Origin: Nigrospora sphaerica
Taxonomy: Eukaryota > Ascomycota > Sordariomycetes > Amphisphaeriales > Apiosporaceae
Assembly: GCA_018287875.1 (NCBI GenBank)
Contig: JAGVVL010000013.1
Location: 4,234,757-4,298,756 of the forward strand
Direction: 5' to 3'
Length of the DNA: 64,000 nt
The notes beneath the pieces were generated by a model. It saw only the letters and a list, made by a program, of their open reading frames with translations. It did no database searches and was not told the origin of the DNA. Positions 45,633-59,207 of the stretch are shown piece by piece (position 1 is the first letter of the stretch; each line of letters starts with the position of its first letter). The position numbers were made by a program, and so were the translations under genes.

Positions 45633-47299
45633 TTATGAAGATGTCTTCCCCTCGCTATCTTTTATGTTAAATGATAGGATAGCCTGGCTCACCAAGTCTA
45701 CGAATGCCCCTGTCTTCATCTTGATATCGGCGAAGTGCCATTCATCCCGGCGCGCTTGTATTGCCCTGGCCTCACTACTGCACCGCGGTGTGGACTTTTG
45801 CTGTTCTTCGTCGCTTTCACCGATTTCTCGCTTCACCTGATGCGGCTGTGGTACGATCTCGGCCACCGTGGTGAAGTACTCTCGGCCCAGCATCCGCGCC
45901 ATGTTCTTGAATCCTTTGTATCCGAGCTTCGGTGGCTGTATCTCGACAATGGCTCCTGTTCCCTCACGTAGGAACATGGTGTGCGCAAGCCTAGCACCAT
46001 GTACGCCGACGAGGATGTCCGTGTCCTGTGCTACGCGAATCTGCTCGGGGAAAGAAAGGGCACCGAAATCGACCGATTGGACTCGAACGTGGGGGAAGCG
46101 GGTGCGCAGGGCGTCCAGCTTGGTTTCTTGGTCCAGGAGTTTTCGCGTGCCCCGGCGGTCAATAAAAGTCAGCACCAAGTCTCTTTCCTTGGTCCGACCC
46201 CATCCGGCGGAGATACCGGGCCTCGGTCCGGTGACCCAAGGGATCTGGTAGTGCGTTAGAATGCGGCGAATGAACATCCTCAGGGTTGAGCCTGTCCGGC
46301 AGTCACGATCCTCCCAATCGCTCTGCCACATGGGGTTGCTGCCGCCGGGAAACGGGACGATCAGCGTGTTCGGAGTGGAGGCAAATGCTTGGGCCGCAGT
46401 GGCGTTCTCCATGATTGCTTTCAGGCGCACGGGTGCTTGGCCGCTGAACATGGACCAGAGACCAAAGAAAGGGCCGTCCTCATTTTCATCCAGTAGAACA
46501 ACTTGGGTGTTAGGGATATCTTCGGGAACGGAGAAGAACGGGGCGCCAATGGCCGCGGCGCCGTTTACCGGAGTATCCTCCCGGCTCATTCGCAGGACAT
46601 CGAGGGTCAGGGTCATGGACCAGAGCTCCATGATACTATGCTATAAATTGTTATGACCCTCACGCTTGACTAGTAGCTTGATGGGGGCAGTGCGTCCGTC
46701 TGTGGGCCTCGTCTCGGCAGCTGCGTTGATATCTGCTGCTGGCAGGCCGGCGCGCACGTCGACAAACTCGTTAAAGATGATGGCGGGCCCCGTCTCGTAC
46801 CAGTAAGGCCGGAGCTGGTGGAAAGCTATCAAGCCGGATTCCTTCTCATTCTCAGAGGGTAGCCGAATACTGCAGTCCAGCTGAAACCTCTGACTCCCCA
46901 ACAGAAGCGACGCATCTGGCCGACGCAGAGCGAGTCCCGATCGCCGTTGGGTTGCGTCCGGCTATGGAAACAGGTCAGGCGCGAAGAGCCCGAGGAGCAG
47001 TATTGGATGCCGTGTTGGCGGGCGTCGTCGAGATACTTCGTACTGAACCGGTCAACGTAATATGGGGAGTCTTCCTGCCCGTCGGACGCTGCTATGATCT
47101 GATTGTATTCGGGACGAAATGGCAGAGGCCCGGAAGTGGCTGGCGCCTGACTGTAATGCACGGGGGCTTCTGACAAAGCCTTCCAGAAGCGATGGACGAG
47201 GAAGAAAAATACAAAAACTGGCAAAACGTAAAAAATCCGTAAGGGGTTAGCAATGAGTGAATATCTGAACATTTTGAGAGCATACGTTATAAACATCAT
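45633..47299 (-). pseudogene. GT61-family glycosyltransferase, one frameshift and one nonsense codon
   Basis: Proposed start ATG 47299 (GTG 47365 is the outermost option). Residues after it form a signal anchor (RIFYVLPVFVFFFLVH), giving a Golgi/ER type II layout. SSRLTCFHSRT and the following Cys block lead to a one-base frame change near 46895, after which GSQRFQLDC and WYETGPAIIFNEF continue in the next frame. The EGHNN block is followed by one TAG (46639-46637). The same frame then goes on as IMELWSMTLTLDVL to the catalytic domain, with FIDRRGTRKLLD and DILVGVHGARLAHTMFL typical of GT61/DUF563, ending at 45633. It would attach sugars to secreted glycoproteins. Otherwise well preserved, so inactivation looks recent unless a sequencing error explains it. 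Confidence 0.82.
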
Positions 47300-47365
47300 C
47301 AACACGACGGGGCATACTACGGGCGTGGTCAAGTTGTTTAAAAACCTACTGACAAAGGGGGACAC

Positions 47366-48514
47366 GGCCGCCGAACAAACTGGGCCCAGGGGCGAGGCAG
47401 GTTGGCCGGCAGGATGCTTGCTTACGCACGCTTAATCTCTGCTGCCCTGCCTGCTTCGACAGTGATATTTTAAGAAGGTTGTATCAGCAAAGACCAGGGT
47501 ATCGCGGCATCCAACCACTAAGGATCCAACAGGACCTCGGAAAACATACGAAACCCTGGTGCCCGAGGCGGGTGTGTCATTCGGTACCCGTAGCCGTCAG
47601 GGTCCGGCATGGGCGGTCGCAGTGGAAGCCTTGCTTTGAGCCGGCCACGTATGCGGGAGCAAATGAGCAAGTGTCTCATATATCCCACTACGTAGGCCGA
47701 TTCCGTATTAGCGCTGTGGTGTTGCGGGCATTCACGCAGCTGTATCCGCAGAGTCGATTGGAGGACAGCCCTTACCAGAGGGTCGGGGCACACCGCCCAA
47801 TGGAAATACCGCAACCCGGACAAGGACTAGGGCCTGGCGCATAAGATTGAAACCTTGAGAGCCGCTTCTTCTCTTCACTTGTCCAACAAGCACCCTGACG
47901 ACTTACCTTGCTGCCGCGTTTAATGGATCTCGGACGGAGGCCCCCCCATGTAGTACGGCTTTAGTTTAATTAATACACATAACTAACTTTAAGGGATTGA
48001 TGTAGCAGACGAATACTTGGCCTCGTGTACGTACTACTATATGCATGCGTATGTGTTATAGTTCTCAGATGGTGGATGATATACACGATACGTGTAGTTG
48101 CTGCTCGCATAATCTGTATGTTTGTAGCTTGCCCACTAAGTACTGTATCGCTACAACTAGGAATAGATGTGGACGACTACATGTACTGTACCTGTGTCGC
48201 AGTGTTGGACACCGTTCTCTGTGGTGCGAAGGCCGCTAACGAGTCCTCTCTCATGCCCCTTTTTCCTGGCTCTTGGTTATAATATAGCACCCACATATGC
48301 ATATTTAAGGCGATACATAGAATAGTGGTCATACAGTAGCAACGTTAGAATTTAATGACAAGGAAAGGGGGGGGTGGTGGTGAGCCGAGAGAAACAAATT
48401 CTTAAGCGAGGGCGGAAAGAGTTATACAACCGAGGTGGAAGCCACCATAAACCAGCATGACAGTGGCGCTTCCGACAGTGCCAAGTTGCAAGTACAACTT
48501 CCTGTACTTAGACT
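47366..48514. other. Intergenic with the second 160-bp repeat
   Basis: The frame 47479-47844 has no recognisable feature. Repeat copy 2 lies at 48171-48328. No RNA gene recognised. Confidence 0.45.
48171..48328 (+). repeat. 160-bp direct repeat, copy 2
   Basis: Mate of 44421-44580, with scattered substitutions. Confidence 0.85.
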
Positions 48515-49059
48515 ATGCCACTGTGGTCGCAGGGCTTAGCAGTGAGCCTGCTTTCTAAGCCCTCTCCGCAACCCCCTAACACCCAGTGTTTCTTAAAGCT
48601 TAAAAGTATCTATCTAGCCAGACCCTTTACTGTTACTTTCAGCGTTAGCTTACCGCGTCCGTTTATTCCGGCCTATCTATATCGACTATCTTATCTGCTC
48701 GTCGTCCTTAATCACCAGCCTTTCGAACCTAGGCCCGTATCCCTACTGTTAGCCCCTAGCCCTTTATCGCATCCTTATTTCGAAAACAATTCTAAATATA
48801 TGGAACCGAAAGTGCCCTTAAGAGCGGGGGTGCTGTCGCCGCCCTAGTCCAAACTTAGCCTAACTCTATATTCCAAACGCCCCCCCCTATCCCTGCTGCC
48901 CGCCGTTTCTCTCTGCCGTCGTTTGCCCCTCCTATTTTTCCTACACTTATAACTTATCTGGCTATTAGCTTGTCCCCTTCCTACATATCTCGACCCCTCC
49001 TAACCCGACGTACCTTTATTCAAAAATCAACCTTTATCGCCCCCAACCCCTTAGACTCG
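48515..49059. other. Pro/Leu-rich degraded sequence, transition to RIP zone
   Basis: A 110-residue Pro-rich frame (48515-48847) is open here, with further short Pro-rich frames after it. It may be an N-terminal part of the degraded gene that follows. No start can be fixed. Confidence 0.3.
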
Positions 49060-52000
49060 TCCTACTAAAACCCGGCAGTAGAGGCGGCACACTATGAACT
49101 TAACCTTGCTTATTCACCTATACTAAGTCCTACTTATAGTCCTATTTACTATAGTAACCACGCCTACTTAAACGATTAGCTTAGTTATTTCCTAATAGAT
49201 AAAGATAATAACAACAATAATATACCACTTAAAATTAAAGGAGAATAATCTACTATAGGAGGGGAACAACCTACTGTGAAAGGGGAATAACCTACTGTGG
49301 GAGAGGAATAACCTACTGTGGAAGAGGAATAACCTACTATAGAAGAGGAATAACCTACCGTGGAGGAGGAACAACCTACCTTAAGAGAGGAATAACCTAC
49401 CTTTAAAGAGGAATAACTTACCTTTAAATAACAGTATTATTTCTATAGTATCCACGAAGACGCTATAGATAATATAAAGACCGGCAGCACACCGGTATAC
49501 GACAGTTTACTAATCTCCGCTTTAGCTGACTATATAATAGAGACTGTGGAGATCTTAAACACGTATACTATAAAGACCTCCCCCACCTCGGCCCTATAAG
49601 ACACTATAAAACTAGATAACGGAAGCTAGTTTAGGCACGCCCCCCCTTATAAGATCTCGTCCTCGGTTTTAAACTACCAACCAGTATAAAGCTTATCCTC
49701 TATCTCCAACTACGATCCCTTAGTTATCCCACCTCCTCCGGACTTCACTAGCATCCCTGCGCCTCTCGATACTCCACTATAGGCTCCTAACATCTTCCCT
49801 ATATACGAATCACCAACTAATCTTAGCTTCGTATAGGCTAGCTTATAAGACGCCTTTACTTTCGAATATTAACATAATTATAATAAGTTCTATCTTAGGA
49901 GCACCTTACTATTACCTATTATATATAAGATATTAAAGCTGGTATCTTATATATAGTAGCTGAGTTTACTTATATTTATTAAACTACTCCCTTTTTATTA
50001 TTATTAATAAGGTTTTAGTTATAGACATATCCCTAATATTTAGTCCAACTTATATATTAGCCGAGTTAACTAGCTATATCTATAATAACAAAGGTGCTAA
50101 TTCGAGCCCCGCTTTCCTATTAGATTAGACCTATTACCTAACTTAAGACGAATCAAACTGAGATAATTTTTCCTTTCCCTATATACTGTCTAACTTCGAC
50201 TGCCCTACCTTATATATAAAGGATACTAAGGCCGACCTTGCCGATATTGCGCTTTAAATTAGTATCTAAAGGACCTACAATATCGATAGCGTCGTGATAC
50301 AGCTGTACTCCCTTGCTGCTCTGCTCCCTTAGTGCCTTTAGATCTCGTACCTTCCTCCCTTCGACTCGTTTATTATATAGAATCTCTACTATACTATGAA
50401 TAGTATAGACCTAGCTATATATTATAATCTGCTTTTATATACCGGCGATTAGCGTAAACGTAACTTAATTTATATTATTTTCCTAAACGCTGGACCTTAG
50501 CGACAAGGCTATACCTACCCCGACCACCAAATGTAACAGACCTTCGTTAATTACTGTCTATTCCCCGCCCTCCACAAAAGCACTAGCCGGACTATTTCCT
50601 AGACCCACCCTTAATTATAGGCCCAAGCACGAAGCTGGGTATCTATAGCCCACATAAAACTCCAACGTAACCGGACAAATCTTTACTATAACCACCTTTC
50701 CTACCCCTTGCCTTTAAAGGACGTTACCTTTTTCTAGGATAGCCTCGTTTCCTTTTACTAGGTTGAAGACTCTGGGTAATTTTCTAACCCGCTTCTACTA
50801 TATTAAGCCCACAGTATTAAGGATATAACCATGTCTGCCACCCTATAAGGGTCCTTTAGCTACTTCTTTACCTAACACCTCGCTTAAGCCGACACCTCCT
50901 TTTTTAAACCCGACTACCTTTAGGTTAATATTGGCTTCCGCGATATTCTAATCTGCCTTAATCTAGGCGGACGTGGTGGCCTTACCCTTATATATAAGCT
51001 GGACTGCCTCGATAAGATAGCCACGCCCCTCTACTAGAAAACTGCCTACATTTAGAATAGCTTTCGCGATTTTGGTAGTATCGACGCCTATAACAATAAA
51101 GCTACTGTTAGTGTCACACACCCGGGCCTCGCGTAACTGAAAGCTTATAATAGCCACAAGGACTATTTCACCTCCCCCTATAAGAATATGCTCCACTTTT
51201 AATAGGAACAACTAGCTCTTCTTATTCTCGACCAGCATATCTAAAAGGACTCGTACACTGTTATAAAGAACACCACTAATGCCGACGGTTACCGAGGGTG
51301 GAAGGAACTTCGCGATACTTACGTTCAATAGAAGGACCACATCTGGAAGACTCTACGTTCGCCCCCTAACAGTAAACACCTCTTATTCGGAGTCCGACGA
51401 GAGTACCACGTCCTTTACGTATAGGCTAGCAAGGCAGGCCTTAATAACCTGGTTCTCGACGCCCGGATACGCCCCTACTCCTGCGACGGCAGCACCAGCT
51501 ACCGACCCTTTTAGGTTGTGTGTACCGCCAAGCTAAACACCTGCCTCCTTACCCTTGTCTCGCGCTTTGCATTAGCCCTCGAGGCACTCATAGCCAGGTC
51601 TATCCTAAGCGCCCGCGACCTAGCAGCCTTAGCGGCCCTGCCTAGCGCTTAAGTGGAGAACCTTATCACCGCCTAACTTTTATAGAGCCTGTTATCCCTC
51701 ACTTATATAAGCAGCCAACCTAGCTATTAGTCCTAGCTATAGAAAGCTAAACGCAACCCTTAGCCCGGACAGCCGCGGGCCCTCGAAGAGGCGGACGTAG
51801 GCGACTAGACTATCCTAGGGCTGAACATCGAGGCCAGCTTTTAGAAGTACGGTGTTTTCTGGATCCCTTATGACACGTTTATATAGACGTACCCCTGCTT
51901 TGTCGCTAACGTCTAAAAGGCGGTTTATCCCTTATAACACTTTACTAGCCTCTAGAAGCGGTACTAATGGAAGGCTATCCTGCAGCGCCACCTTCTTACC

Positions 52001-53418
52001 TGCTCGGCTGCTATTAACGACTATATCGAAGATCTATATACTAAACTTACTGAAGCCGCCTTTACTAAAGACAAGAATACACCACGTAACTGCCTAGGCT
52101 ACACCCTAGCCGAGGAGGCCTGTAATAAGCTTTTTAAGACCTACCTTTAAATTATCGTCTTTCACTTTAATTATGCTTTTCTTAACAAAATCTATGAGGC
52201 TATTACTTATATCGAGGGAGTTACTCCACGCGATACTTGGAATATCGTGTACCCCGATAACGCCACATTAAACGAATACGCGTTAAAAGTCCTCGCCGCC
52301 TGCACCTTTAATAACATATACTATCGGCTATACCTCTACCTCGGTAAGTAAAAGTGCCTATCAAAGCTCACTTAAAACGGAACCTTATACCTAGCCCTTA
52401 TTGTCTAAACCTGGAATAACGTATAGTTATGGAATAGTTAACTAATACGTATCCTCTCCAGCTGGGACGTCGCCAGTAGCAACTGTAAGTGGAAGAGCCT
52501 TACCTTTATCGAACAGTACTATACTTTCTAAGACTTATAACGCGACTTTTCCTGGCACTACAAGAGCCCGGTTATCTAAAGGCAAAGCTAAGACCTCGAA
52601 TAATACATTGCCTACTTTATCGGTGTCTATATCAGCATCAGCTCTAACTCCAATATAGAGAAGTTCCTTTAAGTTGACTCCTCCTTTAAGAAGAAGTAAA
52701 ACATAGACTCCTTCTTCTATATCAAGTTTAATACTCCGGGCGTAGCCGATATTATAATTAGCCTCGACCCTGTTATTTACCAGCTAGGTAGCAACCCGCC
52801 TAACCTCGTTTGTAAACGGCGCGAACTTTAACACGCTAATAGCCTGTCCCGCTACCTCTAGCTCCCCTTATCCCGCGATTAACCAGTTAACAGGTGGCTA
52901 TACTCGGCTATACAAAGAAGCTTCCATATCGGCCCTTCCCTTATCGACTACCCTCAGCTTCCCCAACTTATGCAAAGCCTTAGCTACCTTGTCCAAGCGC
53001 TCGATTTTCGGTCCAATGCTAGCGCCTTACAGCCCCCCCCAGCCCGCCGTATATCTCTAGCCTTCCATCCCCTCTAACAATACAGCCGCCGCGAATAAAC
53101 CAGCGTAACCGGGCCTGTCATCGACCTCCCCTTAAAGGTACAGCTTCACTTTAATATAACTACCGCTATCCCTGGGCTATATAGTTTAAGTGCCGCCCCC
53201 TCGATCGATCACAGACCTACTAAGAACCTACTCGCTAGGATCCGGGGAGCCAACTAAGGGCGGCACCCCCTTGCTGTCTACCTTAAGGAAGAGGAGCTCA
53301 CCCCCCTTAGGCTCGTACCCGACCTCTGCTCCCTATAAGAGCTTTGGGAACAATTCGAGCGGGACAAGGCTGTAAATAATAACCAAAGCAATACAGATAA
53401 CGTAGAATCCCTAGCCCT
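49060..53418 (+). pseudogene. Long RIP-degraded gene, first part (continues at 59424)
   Basis: A long plus-strand frame can be followed through many TAA/TAG codons. From ~51340 to 53418 it is in one frame, for example TRDTWNIVYP-like and TFNNIYYRLYLYL blocks. Upstream, the part around the minisatellite at 49240-49430 is in another frame, so at least one indel lies between. Nearly all stops are TAA or TAG where Gln or Trp codons fit, as RIP produces. The frame is cut at 53418 by gypsy-2 and resumes in phase at 59424. No protein family recognised. Size (over 1500 codons) and subtelomeric position suggest a telomere-associated gene. Confidence 0.6.
49240..49430 (+). repeat. Coding minisatellite, 21-bp unit, ~9 copies
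   Basis: The unit is close to GAGGAATAACCTACTGTGGA. In frame it reads E-E-(Q or stop)-P-T-V-E. Two units keep CAA (49267-49269 and 49369-49371) where most others have TAA, so the array records C-to-T change at CpA directly. Confidence 0.85.
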
Positions 53419-53634
53419 TGTTACGGCATGGGTACATAGGTACAAGGGCATGGCAACGCATGGACGACTTACCGCTGCCTGGCGGTACGTACCGCCGCTG
53501 GCTGGATATATTCCTGCCAAACAGTGACTGAGAGGAGCCTGTTCCTCCTCTTCTTTTCCTCTTCACCTGTAGTTTTCGTATCTCAATAGAACCTTTAAGT
53601 CATCAACAGATCCTTCGTTCCTTAAACCGTGACA
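53419..53634 (+). repeat. Gypsy-2 5' LTR (216 bp)
   Basis: Shares GGTACAAGGGCATGGCAACG, GTACGTACCGCCGCTGGCTG and CAACAGATCCTTCGTTCCTT with the 3' LTR. Confidence 0.9.
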
Positions 53635-53743
53635 CAACTACAGGTCTCCTTATCCGCCTGGGAAGGCTTCTATCAATATCCCAAACCCTACAGACATTCC
53701 GACAGGTACGCAGCTACAAGCGCGACCCACACACACCGCTGAG

Positions 53744-54925
53744 ATGCCGGCTAAACGGGGTGGATCCCTCCACCGGATCACAGAAACTCACAAGGATGAC
53801 CCCGACAATACCCGTGAGGGTTCCGCCGATACAAATGACACCAGCGACGTTGATAACACCGAGTCCAGATTCGTCTAAGAGCGCCACAGACGCCTTAAGC
53901 TAGAGAGACAGATAAAGGATCTCCAACAGCAGATAGCTGCCTTAATCCGGCAGACGGCAGGAAGTACCTAAAGCATACCACCGCCTATACTTCCCGATGT
54001 TGAGGGCTCCGGACTAGAGGTTGAGCGCCTCCTTGACCCCCCGGTTTTCTACAATCAGAAGTCTAAGGATATCGTCAAGTTCGAGACTTAGTTCCGTCAA
54101 GTCAAGAACAAGATCCTAGTGAACGCTTCCCGTTTCCTTACAGACCTCTCTAAGCAGGCCTATATCGAAGGCCGCCTCAGCGGAGAGGCCAGCGATGATC
54201 TCTAGCCCTACCTCCAATAAACGCACCCCACTCCGATCCAGTCGTACGAGGCCTTAATAGCGTATCTTTAGCAACAGTACTATAACCCCAACTAAATAGA
54301 GGCTGCCTCTTTGGAATTTGAGAACCTCCATATAGCCGCAGGAATGGATTTCCAGGTCTTTAAGAACAAGTTCCTTCGACTTGCTGGCGAAACTGGCCAA
54401 GTTAAAACAGATTGGAAGCGCCTTTTTAACTGAAAGCTTACGACAGAGTTGCAAACGGCACTGGCCTCCTCCTATATTAAGAGCAGCATTAGATTCGACG
54501 CGTTTACAACCGAAGCCGCCTAGATCGCACTAGTCCTCCAGTCTGCTAAGAGTGACGACCTTAGACATCGCGCAAACCGCGGAAACCGTGGCGGTAATCG
54601 CCGAACCCCTATCCCTGCTGTCGACCAATCGGATCCTACTAAACCTTTAGAGAAGCGTTACATTACCTCAGCCCTAGCCTATCAACACGGTCCTGATAAG
54701 CTCCGTCGCCTTTTAAAGAACTGACTTTGTTTTAACTGCGAAAAGCCTAGCCACTACGCTAACAACTACCTAAAAAAGCGAGTCAATATTAACCGTTCGA
54801 ACTGCATTAACGCTTTGGTTAGCTAATGGATAGGAACTCCCCGTCCCCGTTCGAACGCCGATAGTCTTACGATCGAGATTCCTAACTCCGACCTAGTCGA
54901 AGATATCACGGATTCGGAAAACTAG
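53744..54925 (+). pseudogene. Gypsy-2 gag, nonsense-mutated
   Basis: Starts at ATG 53744 (MPAKRGGSLHRITE). A helical region (LERQIKDLQQQIAALIRQ), a capsid-like core (RFLTDLSKQAYIEGRLSGEA; FENLHIAAGMDFQVFKNKF) and a C-terminal zinc knuckle (CFNCEKPSHYANN, last Cys replaced by Tyr) follow. More than ten TAG/TAA/TGA codons interrupt the frame. Confidence 0.82.
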
Positions 54926-57900
54926 ATACCCTTAGATAAGTGGACTCCGATTTAAGGGAAGTCGTCGATATTGAGAACTCGCAGGATAAGCGATCCTCTA
55001 ATTTTTTAAGCAAGTACCTAAAGGGAAGACCGTTTACCTTCCCCTGTACTATAGCTTATAATAGATCGTCCCTCTCCGCCTAGGCCCTCGTCGACACCGG
55101 AGTAAGCGGATACCTGTTTATAAACGTGGCCTTCGCCCGAAGGCTCCTCCGATACCTACACCTCCCCACTGTTCGTGACTTTCACCCTTAACCTGTCGGC
55201 GGATTTGACGGTACCCTATCGCAACTAGTGGACATTGCCCTGCTAGAACACTTCTAAATCTAGAGCCGTCTCACTGCCCGAACCCATTTTCTAGTCCTTA
55301 ATATGCGCCACAACGTGATAGTCGGTTGCAAATAGTTGGAAACACACAATATGACGCTAAATATTCGTTGCCATCGTCTTCTCTTCCTTAAGGAATAGAC
55401 CCCCTAGTGTATGGAACATTATATTGCTATAGACTAAGCCGGACAGCTTCTATAGAACCTTACCTTTAATATAGACGCCTAAAGCTGTAAACAAAAGATG
55501 GCTATAGAAGACTAGCGACGCCTAGCAGGCCGAAGATCACAACGTCCGGATCCTTTAGTTATCCGCAGTCTATATACAACCGATACCGATCGCGAGAAGT
55601 CGCCACCGATAATTCGATATAAGAAAATCTTAACACGATCCATGGCCACTCGTGCGTAGGGACAACGAAACAATGAAGGCATCGCGAAGATAAAACGCGC
55701 GTTAGCTAAACCAACCGACGTGCCCCCACCGTCTCTAATACCGCCACCGAGGGCACCGTCGTCCCCGATGGAACGCGACTCTCAAGGACCCTTCATCCGA
55801 CGCCAGAGCTCGGCAGGAAGTTTTAAAGAACACATCGACGTCGCTTTTATCTCCGCACCGGCGATAGAAATATCCTACCGCCGAAACCCTTAAGATTGGT
55901 ATGTCACTAGCCTCCACGTGATAAACAAGATTATCCTCGAGAAGCAAACGTCACGAGGGGACGTGTTACCCTTAAACTCGGACACTCTTCGCGAAAAAGC
56001 ATTACAAATGGTACCAGAGCAATACCACGAGTACTTAGATATATTCAGCAAGTTCGAGTCCGATAAGTTGCTACTGTATTACACCTGCGATTATAAGATC
56101 ATTTTAAATAATAACGCCAAGCTAGACGAGCTCCTAGGATACTCGGGCCTACGGAAGATGTCGCTTAAGGAAATAGAGATATACTGGAAGTACGTAACCG
56201 AGAACCTAATAAAGGGATTCATCGAGTTAAGTAAAGCGCCTTAAGCAGCACTAATCCTCTTCGCGCTTAAAGGGAATAGAGGACTACGCCTTTATATAGA
56301 CTTCAGAAAGCTCAACTCCGTTACTCGTAAGGACCGATACCCACTTCCCTTAATCGAGGAAACTATAGCCTGGATTTCCAAGGCAAAGGTCTTCACGAAG
56401 CTGGATATCCGATAAGTATTCCACCGGATCCGAATAGCGCCAGGATTAGAAGAGTTGACAGCGTTCCATACCTGTTATAGCACCTTTTAGTACAACGTAC
56501 TCCTATTCGGATTAACGAACAGACCCGCGACCTTTTAGCGCTTCATAAATAACACCTTAATAGACTATCTAGATAATTTCTGCTCGGCATACTTAAACGA
56601 TATCGTCATTTTTTCGGATTCAGTTAAAGAACACGAGGACTATATAAGGAGGGTCCTGCAGCGCCTCTAAGAGGCCGGACTGCAAGCCGACACCGACAAG
56701 TGCGAATTTTATATTCGGGAAACGAAGTTCTTAGGCTTCATTATCTCTATAGAAGGAGTGGCCGTGGATCCTGCTAAGACGTCCGTTATCCGCAACTGGG
56801 CACCCCCGACGTCTGTTAAAAGAGTGTAATCATTTCTTAGCTTCTGTAATTTCTATCGCAAGTTCGTTCGCAAGTATAAGCGGATCGCTCGACCGCTCAC
56901 TAACCTAACGAAGCAAGGTTTACCGACGTTCCAGTGGATAGAGGAGTGCCAGGAAACTTTCGATACCTTAAAACGACGACTACTGGAGGCCCCAGTCCTT
57001 GCATATTTCGGCTACGAGAACGATATATAAGTGGAGACAGATGCTTCTAACGGAGTGATTGCCAAAGTCCTATTATAAAAGAAGGATGACGCTTTTAACG
57101 ACTAGCACCCTGTCGCCTTTTACTTAGAGACCCTCTAAGGTTCGGAGCTCAATTATAGCATCCATAATAAAGAACTGTTAGCCGTAGTCCAAGCCCTTAA
57201 GCATTAGCGCGCTAAGCTCGTGGGACTTCAGCGCCTATAGTTCACGATTATAACGGACCACAGCGTGCTGGAATACTTTAGCCAGAAACGTCATCTTAAC
57301 TTGCGATAAGCGAACTAGGCGGAGCTCCTCGCCGAATACCACTGCCTATTGAAGTATCGCCTAGGAACGTAGAATACCACGGCCGACGCTTTATTACAGA
57401 AAACGGAAAATCTGAAAACATAGAAAGAGAAAACCAAGGCGATGCGATACCTAGCCATCTTCCAGGAGGGCGAACATAGATATATACCAGCGCTTTCTAT
57501 AGTGGAACCCTTAAGTGAGGTGGCCCTCTTAGAAGACGACCTGCCACTGCCACCACTCTCTAGGTCAATGCTAGTATATCGTGCTGTCGAACTTAACCGC
57601 ACCAACCCCCTTCTCCAGCTGTTTCGGGAAAAGACTACGTCAGAGCCGACCGACGGTATTACCTGGACCCTCTTTAACGGAACCCTCCTAAGGAACGGCA
57701 AACTGGTGGTCCCCGAATAAGACAGTCTGAGGACGCATATCTTAAAAGACTTCCATTCGCGCTTAATATCCGCGCACCCAGGACGCAATAAGCTCTATAA
57801 GCTAGTGCAGAGCTAATACTAGTGGCCAGGATTATCCAAAGACGTCGACAATTTCGTGGCCAACTATCGAGTATGCCGATTATTTAAAGTCCCCCAGGAT

Positions 57901-59166
57901 AAGATACCAGGATTTCTCTATCCGCTTCCGATACCGCTTCGCTTATAGCAGTCGATTCAGATGGACTTTAAGACTATACTTAAAGATCGAAAGGGGTTTA
58001 ATAACCTCCTCGTTATAGTTTGCTTGTTAAGTAAGAGGAGTTAGTATGTTCCCTGCACCCGATTAATAACAGCTAAAGACGTTACTAAGATATACTACTA
58101 TAGTCTATATCGTATCTTTAGACTACTATAGTAGATTAAGAGCGACTGTGGACCCCAATTCGTCTCTCACTTCACCGATGAAGTCTCTAAGCTGCTAGGT
58201 ATCACCTGGAAACTGGGATCCTCCGGCTACTCCCAGTTACAAGGGCAAGTGGAGCGTATAAACTAGGCCATCTAGCAACGGATTCTGCCTTACTTATCAC
58301 ACTTCTAAGACAACTGGTCGTTAGTGATTCCAGCTTTGGACGCTATCTAAGCTAGCCTGCCTTAAGACTCGATAGGACTGTCTCCTTATAAAGTGGAGCG
58401 TGGTTTCCTTATACCGCTGCCATATTCTAAAGCTGACTAGACCTAAGATATTAGCAAGCTTCCGATAATAGAGCGTCTCAGATAATAAGACACGTAGAAG
58501 ATTGTGAAGACACTCCACTAATACATAGAAGCGGCACGATAACAGGCTACCTTATCTTAACGCTGTATATACGACCAGGCTAAAAAATCGCAACGTAAGC
58601 TAGACTTCAAAGTCGGGGATAGGGTGGTTATCCTTAAACGGACATAGACGACGGACTAACCTGGCGACGCCCTGACGTTCCCCTTAACGCAGCAATATTA
58701 CACTATCAAAGGGATGAGAGAACACTCCTACGAACTTAATACGCCGCCAGACTGGAAGGGCACGAACGTGTTTCACACTGATCGCCTTCGGCGATTCCAA
58801 GACAACCCTCTCCCGGGACAACAGGCCAAGAATCCGGAGGGCGAAATCGTGGATCCTTCGTTAGACGAAGAATAGGAGGTAGACCGAGTGCTATCCTCTC
58901 GACTGCACTATAGGAAACTTCAATACCAGGTGCGCTAGAAGGGTTGGGACCCGGACGCAACGTGGTAAAACGCGGAGTCATTCAAGAACAGCGCCACACT
59001 TCTCCAGGAATACCACGAGGAGTATCCAGACAACGCAGGACCGCCGAAGCGACTGGCTTCATGGCTTGACGCCGCAGCTAACGATAAGATCGACCTACCT
59101 CACGCTGACGACAACTCTCCGGCTTCGACGAACCGAACGAGAAAGAGAATTGCCCGGAAGAAGTGA
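54926..59166 (+). pseudogene. Gypsy-2 pol: protease, RT, RNase H, integrase, chromodomain
   Basis: Single frame to TGA 59164-59166 with dozens of nonsense codons. Aspartic protease keeps its DTG (ALVDTGVSGYLF, ~55084). RT covers ~55990-56760: GLRLYIDFRKLNSV and [11 protein letters not shown], with the catalytic box reading YLND (~56590), the first Asp changed to Asn. RNase H (~57040-57300) has ETDASNG and NKELLAVVQALKH. Integrase (~57730-58420) includes QMDFKTILKD and a KSDCGPQFVSHF core. A C-terminal chromodomain (~58865-59020) carries the RVLSSRLHYRKLQYQVR block. Not functional. Confidence 0.87.
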
Positions 59167-59207
59167 CCGAAACTTGCAAACAAGTTTCATTTCTTAAGGG
59201 GGGGTAA

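Noticed and set aside
47479..47844. 121-residue plus-strand frame
   Set aside because: No domain or signal; an antisense frame of equal length overlaps it.
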